Of a stretch of DNA of 58,633 nucleotides, positions 42,936 through 52,343 are shown in pieces. The stretch is from Opitutus sp. (lineage in GTDB: Bacteria; Verrucomicrobiota; Verrucomicrobiia; Opitutales; Opitutaceae). Every line of letters starts with the position of its first letter. Position 1 is the first letter of the stretch. The stretch spans positions 1-58,633 of the forward strand of contig SIBG01000015.1 of the NCBI GenBank assembly GCA_009695305.1, written 5' to 3'. The notes under the pieces were generated by a model, which saw only the letters and a list, made by a program, of their open reading frames with translations, made no database searches and was not told where the DNA came from. Made by a program: the position numbers and the translations under genes.

Positions 42936-44300
42936 ATGCGCTCCCTCCTTCGCTCCGTCTTCGCCCTCGCGCTCCCCGCCGCCGTGCTCGCCGCCTCCGC
43001 CGCGACGACCAAGCCCAACGTCATCCTCATTCTCGCCGACGATCTCGGCTACGAAACCATCGGGGCCAACGGCGGCACGTCCTATCCCACGCCGGTGCTC
43101 GACCGCCTCGCCGCGACCGGCGTGCGATTCTCGCAATGCTACGCGCAGCCACTCTGCACGCCCACCCGCGTCCAGTTGCTGACCGGCCAGTCGAACGTCC
43201 GGAACTATATTAATTTCGGCACGATGGACCCAACGCTCACGACCTTCGGGAATCATTTCCAACGCGCCGGCTACCAGACCGCCATCGCCGGCAAGTGGCA
43301 GCTGGGGCAAACCCCGGGACTCCCCCAGAAATTCGGTTTCACGGAATCCTGCCTCTGGCAGCAGACGCGACGCCCACCGCGCTACGCCAATCCCGGCCTC
43401 GAATACAACGGCGTCCCCAAGGATTTCACGCATGGCGAATACGGCCCCGATCTCGTGCACGACTTCGTGCACGACTTCATCTCCCGCCACCAAGCCGAAC
43501 CATTCCTCGTCTACTACCCGATGATCCTCACGCACGATCCCTATCAGCCGACGCCCGACAGCCCGGACTGGGATCCCACGGCCATCGGGGAGCAGGTGAA
43601 CCGCGCCGAAAAACACTTTGGCGAGATGGTTACCTACATGGACAAGCTCATCGGCAAACTCGTCGCCCACCTCGAATCCCTGCACCTCCGCGAACGCACC
43701 TTGCTCGTGTTCCTCGGCGACAACGGCACCGGCCGCGGCACGCGCTCGATGTTTCAAGGCCGCGAGTTTATCGGCGCCAAGGGCTCGACGATCGACGCCG
43801 GCATGCACGTGCCGCTGATCGTCAACTGGCCCGGCGCCATCGCGACCAAAGCGGTCTGCGACGACCTCGTGGACACGACCGACTTCCTCCCGACGATCTG
43901 CGCCGCCGCGGGGATCACCGTGCCCGCCGCACCGACGCGGGACGGCCGTAGTTTCTGGCCGCAGGTCCGCGGCGAGCGTGGCCAGCCGCGGGACTGGATC
44001 TACTCGTGGTATTCCCCGCGCCAGAACAACGATCTCTCCGCCCGCGAATTCGCCTTCAACGCCCGCCACAAACTCTACCGCTCGGGGGAATTCTACGATC
44101 TCCAGAATGACCCGGCCGAAGCCAAGCCGCGCGCCGTGGCCGCGCTCACGGGCGAAGCCGCCACGGCCGCGAAAATGTTTCAGGAAGCGCTCGCGAAATT
44201 CTCCACGGTCCGCCCGTCCCACCTCGACCAGCTCGCGGCGGCGAATACCGCCGACAAGCCGGCGGCCAAGGGGAAGAAGCAGGCTAAAAAAACGCCATGA
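42936..44300 (+). CDS. exported sulfatase
   Basis: 454 residues with a signal peptide ([20 protein letters not shown]). The sulfatase N-terminal motif [13 protein letters not shown] supplies two metal aspartates. The formylglycine motif is [12 protein letters not shown], with Cys74 converted by formylglycine-generating enzyme and Arg78 present; Thr replaces the usual Ser at C+3. IAGKWQLGQ (Lys) and [11 protein letters not shown] (Asp, Asn) complete the active site. It removes sulfate esters from glycans or other sulfated compounds. The ATG at 42936 is chosen because the sequence upstream in frame has no signal-peptide character. Confidence 0.88.
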   Translation: MRSLLRSVFALALPAAVLAASAATTKPNVILILADDLGYETIGANGGTSYPTPVLDRLAATGVRFSQCYAQPLCTPTRVQLLTGQSNVRNYINFGTMDPTLTTFGNHFQRAGYQTAIAGKWQLGQTPGLPQKFGFTESCLWQQTRRPPRYANPGLEYNGVPKDFTHGEYGPDLVHDFVHDFISRHQAEPFLVYYPMILTHDPYQPTPDSPDWDPTAIGEQVNRAEKHFGEMVTYMDKLIGKLVAHLESLHLRERTLLVFLGDNGTGRGTRSMFQGREFIGAKGSTIDAGMHVPLIVNWPGAIATKAVCDDLVDTTDFLPTICAAAGITVPAAPTRDGRSFWPQVRGERGQPRDWIYSWYSPRQNNDLSAREFAFNARHKLYRSGEFYDLQNDPAEAKPRAVAALTGEAATAAKMFQEALAKFSTVRPSHLDQLAAANTADKPAAKGKKQAKKTP

Positions 44301-44420
44301 AAGTCACCTGGCCGACCTCGCGAACCCTGAGGTTGGCCGGAGGCCTGACCGCCGTCGGACGGCCCGCCCCCGCCGCGGCGTCGCCCTGACCGTGGAGCGA
44401 TCCCGCTCCCTGAATTCACC

Positions 44421-46052
44421 ATGCGCCGTCCGCTCCGCCTCCTCTCCGCCGTTGCGTGCCTGCCCGCCATCACCCTGGCGACGGCCGGGCTCGTGCTCGC
44501 CGGCTGTGCGAAGCGCGATGCCGCAGAGCGCCCGCCCGGCCAAACCCTCCGCATCTCCCAGCGCAACGAACCCGCCGACCTCGACCCCGCCCGCGCCACA
44601 CTTCCTGACGAATTTTTCGTCATCGGCGCGTTGAGCGAAGGTCTTCTCATCCCCGATCCCGCCGGCGGCGCGCCACTCCCCGGCGCCGCCGAGCGCTACG
44701 AAATTTCTTCCGACGGCCTCGTCTACACCTTCCATCTTCGCGCCGACGCCCAGTGGTCCAACGGCGAGCCCGTCACCGCCGCCGACTTCGTCGCCAGCTA
44801 CCGCCGCCTCCTCACACCCGCTACCGCCGCGCCGAAAGCCCACCTCTTCTACTCGGTCAAAAACGCCCGGGCCTTCGTCGCCGGCGCGCTCGCGGATTTC
44901 TCCACCGTCGGTTTCCACGCGACCGATCCGCACACGCTCGTCGTCACACTCGCTCACCCCTTCCCGCGCTTCCCCTACTACGTCGCCAGCGGTCCGTGGC
45001 TTCCCGTGAACCCACGCGCGGTCGCGCAGCACGGCCGCACGTGGACGCAACCCGGCCACTTCGTCGGCAACGGCACCTTCACCCTCGCCGAATGGCACGC
45101 CAAGCAGCGCATCGTCGTGAAAAAAAATCCCCGCTACCGCGCCGCGGCCGGCATCCGGCTCGACGAAATCCACTTCGTCCTCTTCGACAACGACGATACC
45201 GAAGAACGCGCTTATCGCGCCGGCCAGATCGATGTCACTGTCACCGTCCCGCGGACCAAGCTCGCCGTCTACGCCCGGGAACGCCCCGCCGAGCTCCACC
45301 GCGCGCCCGCCGCCGAGACGCGTTTTCTTTCCTTCAACACCCAACGCGCCCCGCTCGGCGACGCCCGGGTCCGGCGCGCCCTCGCGCTCGCCGTCGACCG
45401 CGCTAAAATCGTCGAGCGCGTCCTGCTGGGCGGCCAGCAACCCGCCTTCCGTTTCATCCCGTCGCAGCTCCGCCCCGCCGCCGCTCCGCCCCTGACTGGG
45501 GAGCTGAGCTACGACCCCGCGGAGGCGCGCCGGCTTCTCGCCGCCGCCGGGTTTCCCGCCGGAAAGAATTTCCCGCGCCTCGAACTCGCCGCGTGGTCGC
45601 ACTCGCAGACGGTCGTGCTCGAAGCCATCCAGGCCATGTGGCGTCAGGAGCTGGGTATCGACCTCACCGTTGCGACCCGCGAAGCCAAGGTCCTCATCGC
45701 TGCGCTCGGAACTGGCGACTACGACATCGCCTTCGTCACCACGCTCGCGATCCTCGACGTCAACGATCCCGGCGCGCTGCTCGACAATTTCACCGCCACT
45801 GGCGCGAACAATTTCCCGCATTGGCGCTCCGCCGAATTCGATCGGCTGCTCCCGTCGGCCGTAATCGAGCGCGAGCCAACGCGGCAGGCCGCGCTGCTCG
45901 CCGCGGCCGAGTCGCTCCTCCTCGACGCCGCTCCCATCGCGCCGCTCTATTTCAACACCCGCCACTGGCTCATGTCCCCGCGCGTCCATGGCTGGCAGGA
46001 AGACGCGCTGTGGACGCGCCGCTATCAGGACATTTGGCTCAATGAGAAATAA
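44421..46052 (+). CDS. OppA-like peptide ABC-transporter substrate-binding lipoprotein (copy 1)
   Basis: 543 residues. A lipobox (LVLAGC, Cys29) places it on a membrane surface. The SBP_bac_5 pattern is clear: LRISQRNEPADLDPA, SDGLVYTFHLRADAQWSNGEPVTAADFV, FVGNGTFTL and VRRALALAVDRAKIVERVL. Such proteins deliver oligopeptides or murein peptides to OppBCDF-type permeases. No permease or ATPase gene is nearby. Its last 11 bases overlap the start of the beta-lactamase-like gene. The 120-base gap upstream holds a GC-rich imperfect palindrome. Confidence 0.88.
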   Translation: MRRPLRLLSAVACLPAITLATAGLVLAGCAKRDAAERPPGQTLRISQRNEPADLDPARATLPDEFFVIGALSEGLLIPDPAGGAPLPGAAERYEISSDGLVYTFHLRADAQWSNGEPVTAADFVASYRRLLTPATAAPKAHLFYSVKNARAFVAGALADFSTVGFHATDPHTLVVTLAHPFPRFPYYVASGPWLPVNPRAVAQHGRTWTQPGHFVGNGTFTLAEWHAKQRIVVKKNPRYRAAAGIRLDEIHFVLFDNDDTEERAYRAGQIDVTVTVPRTKLAVYARERPAELHRAPAAETRFLSFNTQRAPLGDARVRRALALAVDRAKIVERVLLGGQQPAFRFIPSQLRPAAAPPLTGELSYDPAEARRLLAAAGFPAGKNFPRLELAAWSHSQTVVLEAIQAMWRQELGIDLTVATREAKVLIAALGTGDYDIAFVTTLAILDVNDPGALLDNFTATGANNFPHWRSAEFDRLLPSAVIEREPTRQAALLAAAESLLLDAAPIAPLYFNTRHWLMSPRVHGWQEDALWTRRYQDIWLNEK

Positions 46053-47496
46053 TTTCACCGCATTCGGCCTGACCCTCGTTTGCGCCTCCGCTTTCGCCGC
46101 CACCGAACCCGCTGTCGCCCTCCCGGCCCGGATCGCGCGCGTGGAAAATGGCCTGCTCCCGCCCGCCCGCATCGCCGGCGCGAAGGCCGACGTGTGGTCG
46201 CTCACCGCGCGGATGAAGTTCTACAAGGTCCCCGGCGTCAGCCTCGCCGTGATCGAACACGGCGCGATCGAGTGGGCTCGTGGCTACGGAGTCGCGCGCG
46301 TCGGCGAGGATTCGCCCGTCACGCCCGACACGCTTTTTCAAGCCGCCTCGATCAGCAAACCGGTGGCCGCCGCCGCGGCGCTCACGCTTGTCGACGCCGG
46401 TCAGCTCGCGCTCGACGCCGACGTCAACGCCAGCCTCAAATCCTGGAAAGTCCCCGCCGCGAAAGGCCTGACCGGGCTGGTAACCCTGCGCCGGCTCCTC
46501 AGCCACACCGCCGGTCTCACGGTGCATGGCTTCGCCGGTTACGCCGCCGGCTCCTCGCGCCCCACGCTCGTGCAATTACTCGACGGCCGGCCCCCGGCGA
46601 ATTCCGCTCCGATCCGCCTCACGCTCCCGCCCGGCGCGCAGTGGCGCTACGCCGGAGGCGGCTACTGCGTCGCGCAACAACTCCTCCTCGATGCCACCGG
46701 CGCCGATTTTCCCTCGCTGATGTGCGAGCGCGTGCTCGTTCCCACGGGCATGGCGGCCAGCACGTTTGAGCAGCCTCTGCCGGAATCGCTCGCCGCCCTC
46801 GCCTCCGCCGGCCACGGCACCGACGGCCGGCGGATGGCGGGCGACACGCACACCTATCCCGAAATGGCCGCCGCCGGCTTGTGGACGACGCCCAGCGATC
46901 TCGCGCGCTTCGCTCTCGCCCTGCAGCGCTCGCTTGAAGGCCGCGACGGATTTCTAAAACGCGAGACCGCGGTGACCATGATCACGCCGCCCCTCGCCGG
47001 CAGCGACTATGGCCTCGGCCTCGGCGTCAAAGGCGAGGGCGACAAACTTTCCCTCAGCCACAACGGCGCCAACGCCGGCTTCCGCTGCGCACTCGTCGCC
47101 TATCCCCGCACCGGTCGCGGCGCGATCGTCATGACGAATTCCGACAATGGCGGCGCCCTCGCCTCCGAAATCTTGCGCGCCCTCGCCCGGGAATACGGCT
47201 GGCCCGACTATCCGGTCGAGGAGAAAACCACCGTGCGCCTCGCGCCCATCGCCTACGATTTTTTTGTCGGTCGCTACGAACGCGAGGCCACCATTCTCGC
47301 CTTCTCGCGCGACGGCGGCCGATTCTACCTGCGCGCGCCCGGCCAGCCGCGCCGGGAGATCTTCGCCTCGTCAGATCACGAATTTTTCCTATTGAACAGC
47401 GCCGACACCTACACTTTCGAACGCGACGCCGCCGGCAACGTCACTCATCTCATCCGGCGCGCACCGACGCCGCAGATCTTCCAACCCGTCCGCTGA
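46042..47496 (+). CDS. exported beta-lactamase-like serine hydrolase (class C / D-alanyl-D-alanine carboxypeptidase-like)
   Basis: 484 residues with a signal peptide (FGLTLVCASAFAATEP). The catalytic SxxK is S103-ISK106 in FQAASISKPVAA. The second motif, normally YxN/S, reads WRYAGGGYCVAQQ, a deviation seen in many esterase or D-amino-acid-peptidase-like members. The third appears as LSHNGANAG. It probably hydrolyses D-amino-acid peptides, peptidoglycan fragments or esters. The ATG at 46042 lies inside the end of the binding-protein gene, so the two are coupled; an earlier frame start at 45988 has no signal peptide. Confidence 0.83.
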   Translation: MRNNFTAFGLTLVCASAFAATEPAVALPARIARVENGLLPPARIAGAKADVWSLTARMKFYKVPGVSLAVIEHGAIEWARGYGVARVGEDSPVTPDTLFQAASISKPVAAAAALTLVDAGQLALDADVNASLKSWKVPAAKGLTGLVTLRRLLSHTAGLTVHGFAGYAAGSSRPTLVQLLDGRPPANSAPIRLTLPPGAQWRYAGGGYCVAQQLLLDATGADFPSLMCERVLVPTGMAASTFEQPLPESLAALASAGHGTDGRRMAGDTHTYPEMAAAGLWTTPSDLARFALALQRSLEGRDGFLKRETAVTMITPPLAGSDYGLGLGVKGEGDKLSLSHNGANAGFRCALVAYPRTGRGAIVMTNSDNGGALASEILRALAREYGWPDYPVEEKTTVRLAPIAYDFFVGRYEREATILAFSRDGGRFYLRAPGQPRREIFASSDHEFFLLNSADTYTFERDAAGNVTHLIRRAPTPQIFQPVR

Positions 47497-47549
47497 AGCG
47501 ATCCGCCCGCAGAGTTGCCATTTCGTGGCGCGTGCCAACGCTTCCCGCC

Positions 47550-49217
47550 ATGCGCCTCCCCGGTTTCCTCCTCCTCGCGGCCGTCATCAGTGCCGCCGCC
47601 CTCACTGCCGCCGACCTCCCCCCGGCCATTTCTGCCGCGAGCCTGCTCGCGCGGACCAAGATTCTCGCCTCCGACGAATTCGAGGGCCGCGGCCCCGGTC
47701 AGGCTGGTGAAGAAAAAACCGTCAGTTACCTCGTCGACCAATTCAAGCGGCTCGGGCTGCGGCCCGGCAACCCCGATGGCACCTACATTCAGAACGTCGC
47801 CCTGGTCGGCATCACGTCGAAACCCACCCTCGCTTTCACCATCGGCGGAAAGTCCCTGCCGATGGAGCCGATCAACGATTTCGTCGGCCCGACGAGCCGC
47901 GTGACACCACACATCGAGGTGAAGGACAGCGACGTCGTCTTTGTCGGTTACGGCGCCGTCGCGCCGGAATTCGGTTGGGACGACTTCAAGGGCGTCGACG
48001 TGAAGGGCAAGACCGTCGTCATGCTGATCAACGATCCCCCGGTCACCAACCCGCAGACCGGCGAACTTGACCCGCAGGTCTTCGGCGGCAAGGCCATGAC
48101 CTACTACGGCCGCTGGACCTACAAATACGAGATCGCCGCCGCGCGCGGCGCCGCCGCCTGTCTCATCGTCCACGAAACCGGTCCCGCCGCCTACCCGTTT
48201 GCCGTCGTCACCAACAGCCGCACCCGCGAAAATTTCGAAATTCGCACGCCCAACGGCAACGCGGACCACGTCGCGATGGAGGGCTGGCTCACTCTCGACG
48301 CCGCCAAAAAACTTTTCACCGCCAGCGGTCGCGATTTTGACGCGCTGAAAAAATCCGCCGCCACGCGCACCTTCCGCCCGACCGCGCTCGGCGCGAAGGC
48401 GTCGTTCACGATCGAGAGCACGCTGCGCAACGTCGATTCCCGCAATGTCGTCGGGCTGCTCCGCGGCTCCGACCCGAAACTGCGCAGCGAGTATCTCGTC
48501 TATACCGCGCACTGGGATCACCTCGGCCGCGACTCTCGCCTCCCGGGGGATCAGATCTACAACGGCGCCGATGATAACGCGTCCGGCCTCGCCGTGTTGC
48601 TCGAGCTCGCGCAGGCGTTCGCCACGCTGCCCACGACCGCGCAGCCGAAGCGCAGCGTGTTGTTTCTCTCCGTCACCGCCGAGGAGAAGGGCCTGCTCGG
48701 TTCGCGCTACTACGCGGAAAATCCCCTCTATCCGCTCACCAAAACCGTCGCGAACATCAACATGGACGGGGCGAACTACCTGGGCCGCACGCGGGACATC
48801 AAGGTCGTCGGCTCCGGCGCCTCCTCGCTTGACGAGATCGGCGCCGCCGTCGCCGCCACGCAGGGCCGCGTGATTCAGCCCGACCCGACGCCGGAAAAAG
48901 GCAGCTACTACCGCAGCGACCACTTCGAATTCGCGAAGGTTGGCGTGCCGGCCTACTACGCGAAACGCGGCGTCGATTACCTCGACAAACCCGCCGGCTG
49001 GGGCCTGAAGTTCGAGGCGGAGTTCGATTTGAAAGATTATCACAAGGTCTCCGACGAAGTGCACGCCGACTGGACCTTCGAAGGCGGCGCACAAGACGTG
49101 GCGTTTCTCATGCAAGTCGGCCTGCGGGTGGCCAACGACGCCCGCTGGCCCGAGTGGAAAGCCGGCAACGAGTTCAAGGCCCGGCGCGACGCGATGCTGC
49201 GGGCGGTAAAAAAATAG
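47550..49217 (+). CDS. exported M28-family aminopeptidase
   Basis: 555 residues with a signal peptide (FLLLAAVISAAALTAA). A PA-type insert (about 100-250) precedes the zinc peptidase domain: TAHWDHLG (His ligand near 320), NGADDNASGLAVLLELA (Asp), VTAEEKGLLGS (Glu pair), NINMDGANYLG and YRSDHFEFAKVGVPAYY (His). This is the co-catalytic two-zinc set of M28 aminopeptidases and dipeptidases. It trims peptides that the flanking binding lipoproteins could pick up. The ATG at 47550 is preferred to an upstream GTG at 47532. Confidence 0.88.
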   Translation: MRLPGFLLLAAVISAAALTAADLPPAISAASLLARTKILASDEFEGRGPGQAGEEKTVSYLVDQFKRLGLRPGNPDGTYIQNVALVGITSKPTLAFTIGGKSLPMEPINDFVGPTSRVTPHIEVKDSDVVFVGYGAVAPEFGWDDFKGVDVKGKTVVMLINDPPVTNPQTGELDPQVFGGKAMTYYGRWTYKYEIAAARGAAACLIVHETGPAAYPFAVVTNSRTRENFEIRTPNGNADHVAMEGWLTLDAAKKLFTASGRDFDALKKSAATRTFRPTALGAKASFTIESTLRNVDSRNVVGLLRGSDPKLRSEYLVYTAHWDHLGRDSRLPGDQIYNGADDNASGLAVLLELAQAFATLPTTAQPKRSVLFLSVTAEEKGLLGSRYYAENPLYPLTKTVANINMDGANYLGRTRDIKVVGSGASSLDEIGAAVAATQGRVIQPDPTPEKGSYYRSDHFEFAKVGVPAYYAKRGVDYLDKPAGWGLKFEAEFDLKDYHKVSDEVHADWTFEGGAQDVAFLMQVGLRVANDARWPEWKAGNEFKARRDAMLRAVKK

Positions 49218-49299
49218 CCGGCGGTCGCCGGTGGCCCGACCGGCGATTCCCCGGCAATTCCCTTGGCGCACCGCGACCACCGCCCCAATTTCCTTCGCG

Positions 49300-50913
49300 A
49301 TGCGTCGCCCGCCCTTTTTGCTCCTGGCCTTCGCCCTCGCCTTGCTCGCCACCGGCTGTGCCAGAAAGGAAGCCACCACCACCGCCGGGACGCCCGCGAA
49401 AAAAACTCTTCGCTACGGCAATGGCGCCGAGCCGCAGGATCTCGATCCGCAGACCGTCACCGGCGCGCCGGAGCACCGGCTCTTCCAGGCCCTGTTCGAA
49501 GGCCTCGTCAGTGAAGACCCGCAGCTCAACGTCATCCCGGGTGTGGCGGAGAAATGGGAAATTTCGGACGACGGCCTCATTTACACGTTTCACCTGCGGG
49601 CCGACGCGAAGTGGTCGAACGGCGTGCCGATCACCGCCGGCGATTTTGTGCAGAGCTACCACCGCATGCTCACGCCGGCGCTCGCCGCCGAGTATGCCTA
49701 TATGCTCTGGCATGTCGCCGGCGCGAAGGATTTCAACCTGGGCAAACTGACCGATTTTTCCCGCACGGGTTTCAAGGCCATCGACGCCCGCACCCTTCAG
49801 CTCACGTTGCTCCATCGCACGCCGTTTCTCCTGCATGCGATGAACCACGAGGCCTGGTTTCCCGTGCCCGTCGCCACGATCCAGAAATTCGGCCCCCTCG
49901 CCAGCAAACGCACGCCCTGGACGCGCCCGGAAAATTTCGTCGGGAATGGTCCCTTCGTCCTCAAGTCCTGGCGCCCCAACCAGCTGATCGTCGCCGAGCG
50001 TTCCCCGACCCATTGGGACCACGCCCGGGTAAGGCTCGATGCGATCGAATTTTATCCCGTCGAACTCGCGGACACCGAAGAGCGGATGTTTCGCGCCGGC
50101 CAGCTCGACATCACCTACGGAATTCCGCTCACGAAAATCGCCGTGTATCGCCGCGATAATCCCGCCGTGCTCCGTCTCGATCCGTTCGACACCGTATATT
50201 TCTACCGCTTCAACGTCGCGCGCAAACCCTTCGACGACGTCCGGGTGCGCCGCGCGCTCGCGCTCGCCCTCAACCGCGAGCAGATCGTGAAGAGCGTCAC
50301 GCTCGGCGGCGAACAGCCCGCCTACCATCTCGTCCCGCCCAACCTGCTCGGCTACGTCAGCGAGCACCACTTTCGCGAGGACCTCACCGAGGCGCGCCGA
50401 CTCCTCGCGGAGGCCGGTTATCCCGACGGCCGGGGGTTTCCGAAAGTCGAACTGCTCTACAACACCCTCGAAAAACACCGCGTCATCGCCGAGGCGATCC
50501 AGCAGATGTGGCGGAAAAACCTCGGCATCGACCTCACCCTCTACAACCAGGAGTGGAAGGTTTACATCGACGCGCTGCACAACTGCAATTTTCAGCTCGC
50601 CCGTGGCGGGTGGCAGGCGGACTACGTCGACCCGCACGTGTTTTTCGACCTCTGGGAAACCGGCGGCGGTAACAACAACACCAATTGGGGCAGCCCCGAA
50701 TACGACCGCCTGCTCCACTCCGCGCTCGACGCGCCCAATGACGCCGCGCGTTACGAAATCTACCAGCGCATGGAAAAAATCTTCCTCGATGCGATGCCCG
50801 TCATCCCGATTTATTTCTACACCTACGCGCGCCTCGTCAGTCCCCGCGTGAGGAATTTCGTCACCACACCGCTCGACAACTTCCCGTGGAAATACGTCGA
50901 CCTCGCGCCTTGA
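49300..50913 (+). CDS. OppA-like peptide ABC-transporter substrate-binding lipoprotein (copy 2)
   Basis: 537 residues. The lipobox LLATGC (Cys20) follows a short signal. SBP_bac_5 features are LRYGNGAEPQDLDPQT, YTFHLRADAKWSNGVPITAGDFVQSYHRML, FVGNGPFVLKSW and VRRALALALNREQIVKSV, together with the C-terminal RLVSPRVRNFV. It is closer to OppA/MppA than copy 1 in its DPQT and YHRML segments. Again no permease is adjacent. The start at 49300 is the first Met before the signal; an upstream in-frame start at 49231 reads through intergenic sequence. Confidence 0.88.
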   Translation: MRRPPFLLLAFALALLATGCARKEATTTAGTPAKKTLRYGNGAEPQDLDPQTVTGAPEHRLFQALFEGLVSEDPQLNVIPGVAEKWEISDDGLIYTFHLRADAKWSNGVPITAGDFVQSYHRMLTPALAAEYAYMLWHVAGAKDFNLGKLTDFSRTGFKAIDARTLQLTLLHRTPFLLHAMNHEAWFPVPVATIQKFGPLASKRTPWTRPENFVGNGPFVLKSWRPNQLIVAERSPTHWDHARVRLDAIEFYPVELADTEERMFRAGQLDITYGIPLTKIAVYRRDNPAVLRLDPFDTVYFYRFNVARKPFDDVRVRRALALALNREQIVKSVTLGGEQPAYHLVPPNLLGYVSEHHFREDLTEARRLLAEAGYPDGRGFPKVELLYNTLEKHRVIAEAIQQMWRKNLGIDLTLYNQEWKVYIDALHNCNFQLARGGWQADYVDPHVFFDLWETGGGNNNTNWGSPEYDRLLHSALDAPNDAARYEIYQRMEKIFLDAMPVIPIYFYTYARLVSPRVRNFVTTPLDNFPWKYVDLAP

Positions 50914-50980
50914 AAAATCCCGGCGGTCAGCCCTAACTCCTGCCTTCGCCTGCACTCCCGCCGTCTCGCCACCCCGCCCC

Positions 50981-52327
50981 ATGAAAACGTTTCACGTCTC
51001 CCGCCGCTCCTTCCTCAAGCGCTGCAGCGTCCTCGCGGCGATGTCCGGCCTGCCGTTATGGTTTGTCGAGCGCCAGCTTTCGGCCGCCGAGGAGCCGGCG
51101 CCAAAAAAACCCGGCGCGAATGACCGGCCGGGGGTCGCGCTGATCGGCTGCGGCGGCCAGGGCACCAGCGACACCAAGAACGCGGCCAACTGGGGCAATA
51201 TCGTGGCCGTCTGTGACGTCGACGAATCGCACACCGCGGCCGCGGTCAAAGAGTTCACCGTCGACGGCCGCACGCCGAAAGTCTTTTCCGATTTCCGCCG
51301 GGTGCTGGAACGGGACGACGTCCACGTGCTCGTCAACGGCACGCCGGATCACTGGCACACGCTGGTGAATCTCGGCGCGACCCGGGCGAAAAAGGATGTC
51401 TACGCGGAGAAACCGCTCACGCTAACCATCGCGGAAGGGCGGCGGCTCGTGGACGCGGTGCGCCAGAGCGGCATCGTGCTGCAGACCGGCACGCAGCAGC
51501 GGAGTTCGGCGCGATTCCGGCTCGCGTGCGAACTCGTGCGCAACGCGCGGATCGGCCGGCTCACGTCGGCGAGCGTGTGGTTGCCGGCCGGGTTGCGCGG
51601 CGGACCGTTTGAAACGGCCGCGGTGCCGGCGGGTTTGAATTGGGATTTCTGGCTGGGTCAGTCCCCGCTGGTCGATTATGTGCCGCAGCGCTGCCACCGG
51701 AATTTTCGGTTTTGGTATGACTACTCCGGCGGCACGATGACGGACTGGGGTGCCCACCATAACGACATCGCTTATTGGGCCATCGGCCTGCTGGCGCCGC
51801 GCGAGGTTTCGTCGCGGGTGCTGGCTGAACCGATCGCCGGTGGCTTCACCGCGTTTAGCGACTACGAGGTGAACTACACCTATGCGAACGGCGTGAAGTT
51901 GAACATTTTCACCACCAAGGACGACAGCGTCTATGGCGCCACGATCAACAAGGACGGGCAGCGCAATGGCATCCGCTTCGAGGGCACCGACGGCTGGATC
52001 TGGGTCAATCGTAGTCAGATCACGGCCAGCGATCCCGAATTACTGAAGACGCCGTTGCCGGAGGGCGCGGTGCGCCTCTACAGCAGCTCCAATCACATGG
52101 AGAATTTCATGGACTGCGTGAAGTCGCGCGCGGCGCCGATCTGCGATGTCGAAACGGGCCACCGGTCCGCGACGATGTGCCACCTCGGGGCGATCTCGAT
52201 GCGCACGGGCCGCCATCTGACGTGGGATTCCGGCGCGGAGAAATTTACCGGCGAACACGCGGGCGAGGCCAATGCCCATGTCCAGCGGGTGATGCGCCCA
52301 CCCTACGACTACAGCTTCGTGGGTTGA
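50981..52327 (+). CDS. Tat-exported Gfo/Idh/MocA-family oxidoreductase
   Basis: 448 residues. A canonical Tat signal SRRSFLKRCSVLAAMSGLP leads to a Rossmann NAD(P) domain (VALIGCGGQGTSDTKNAANW, then VAVCDVDESH) and the family motif VYAEKPLT with the conserved Lys-Pro. The C-terminal domain has GTMTDWGAHHNDIAYWAIG, with the His pair found in the active site of many members. Tat export suggests it leaves the cytoplasm with its nicotinamide cofactor bound, as in glucose-fructose oxidoreductase. The sugar substrate is unknown. It is 16 bases before the Tat-type DegT gene. Confidence 0.87.
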   Translation: MKTFHVSRRSFLKRCSVLAAMSGLPLWFVERQLSAAEEPAPKKPGANDRPGVALIGCGGQGTSDTKNAANWGNIVAVCDVDESHTAAAVKEFTVDGRTPKVFSDFRRVLERDDVHVLVNGTPDHWHTLVNLGATRAKKDVYAEKPLTLTIAEGRRLVDAVRQSGIVLQTGTQQRSSARFRLACELVRNARIGRLTSASVWLPAGLRGGPFETAAVPAGLNWDFWLGQSPLVDYVPQRCHRNFRFWYDYSGGTMTDWGAHHNDIAYWAIGLLAPREVSSRVLAEPIAGGFTAFSDYEVNYTYANGVKLNIFTTKDDSVYGATINKDGQRNGIRFEGTDGWIWVNRSQITASDPELLKTPLPEGAVRLYSSSNHMENFMDCVKSRAAPICDVETGHRSATMCHLGAISMRTGRHLTWDSGAEKFTGEHAGEANAHVQRVMRPPYDYSFVG

Positions 52328-52343
52328 ACCACGCAAAACGACC

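Noticed and set aside
44326..44392. GC-rich hairpin-like stretch before the first OppA-like gene
   Set aside because: Partial pairing only and no T-run; not distinguishable from composition at 65-70 percent G+C by eye.
44304..46205. 633-residue reading frame opposite the first OppA-like gene
   Set aside because: Antisense shadow with a low-complexity composition; the sense gene has lipobox and SBP motifs.
47445..49382. 645-residue reading frame opposite the M28 peptidase
   Set aside because: Antisense shadow; the sense strand has the complete zinc-peptidase motif set.
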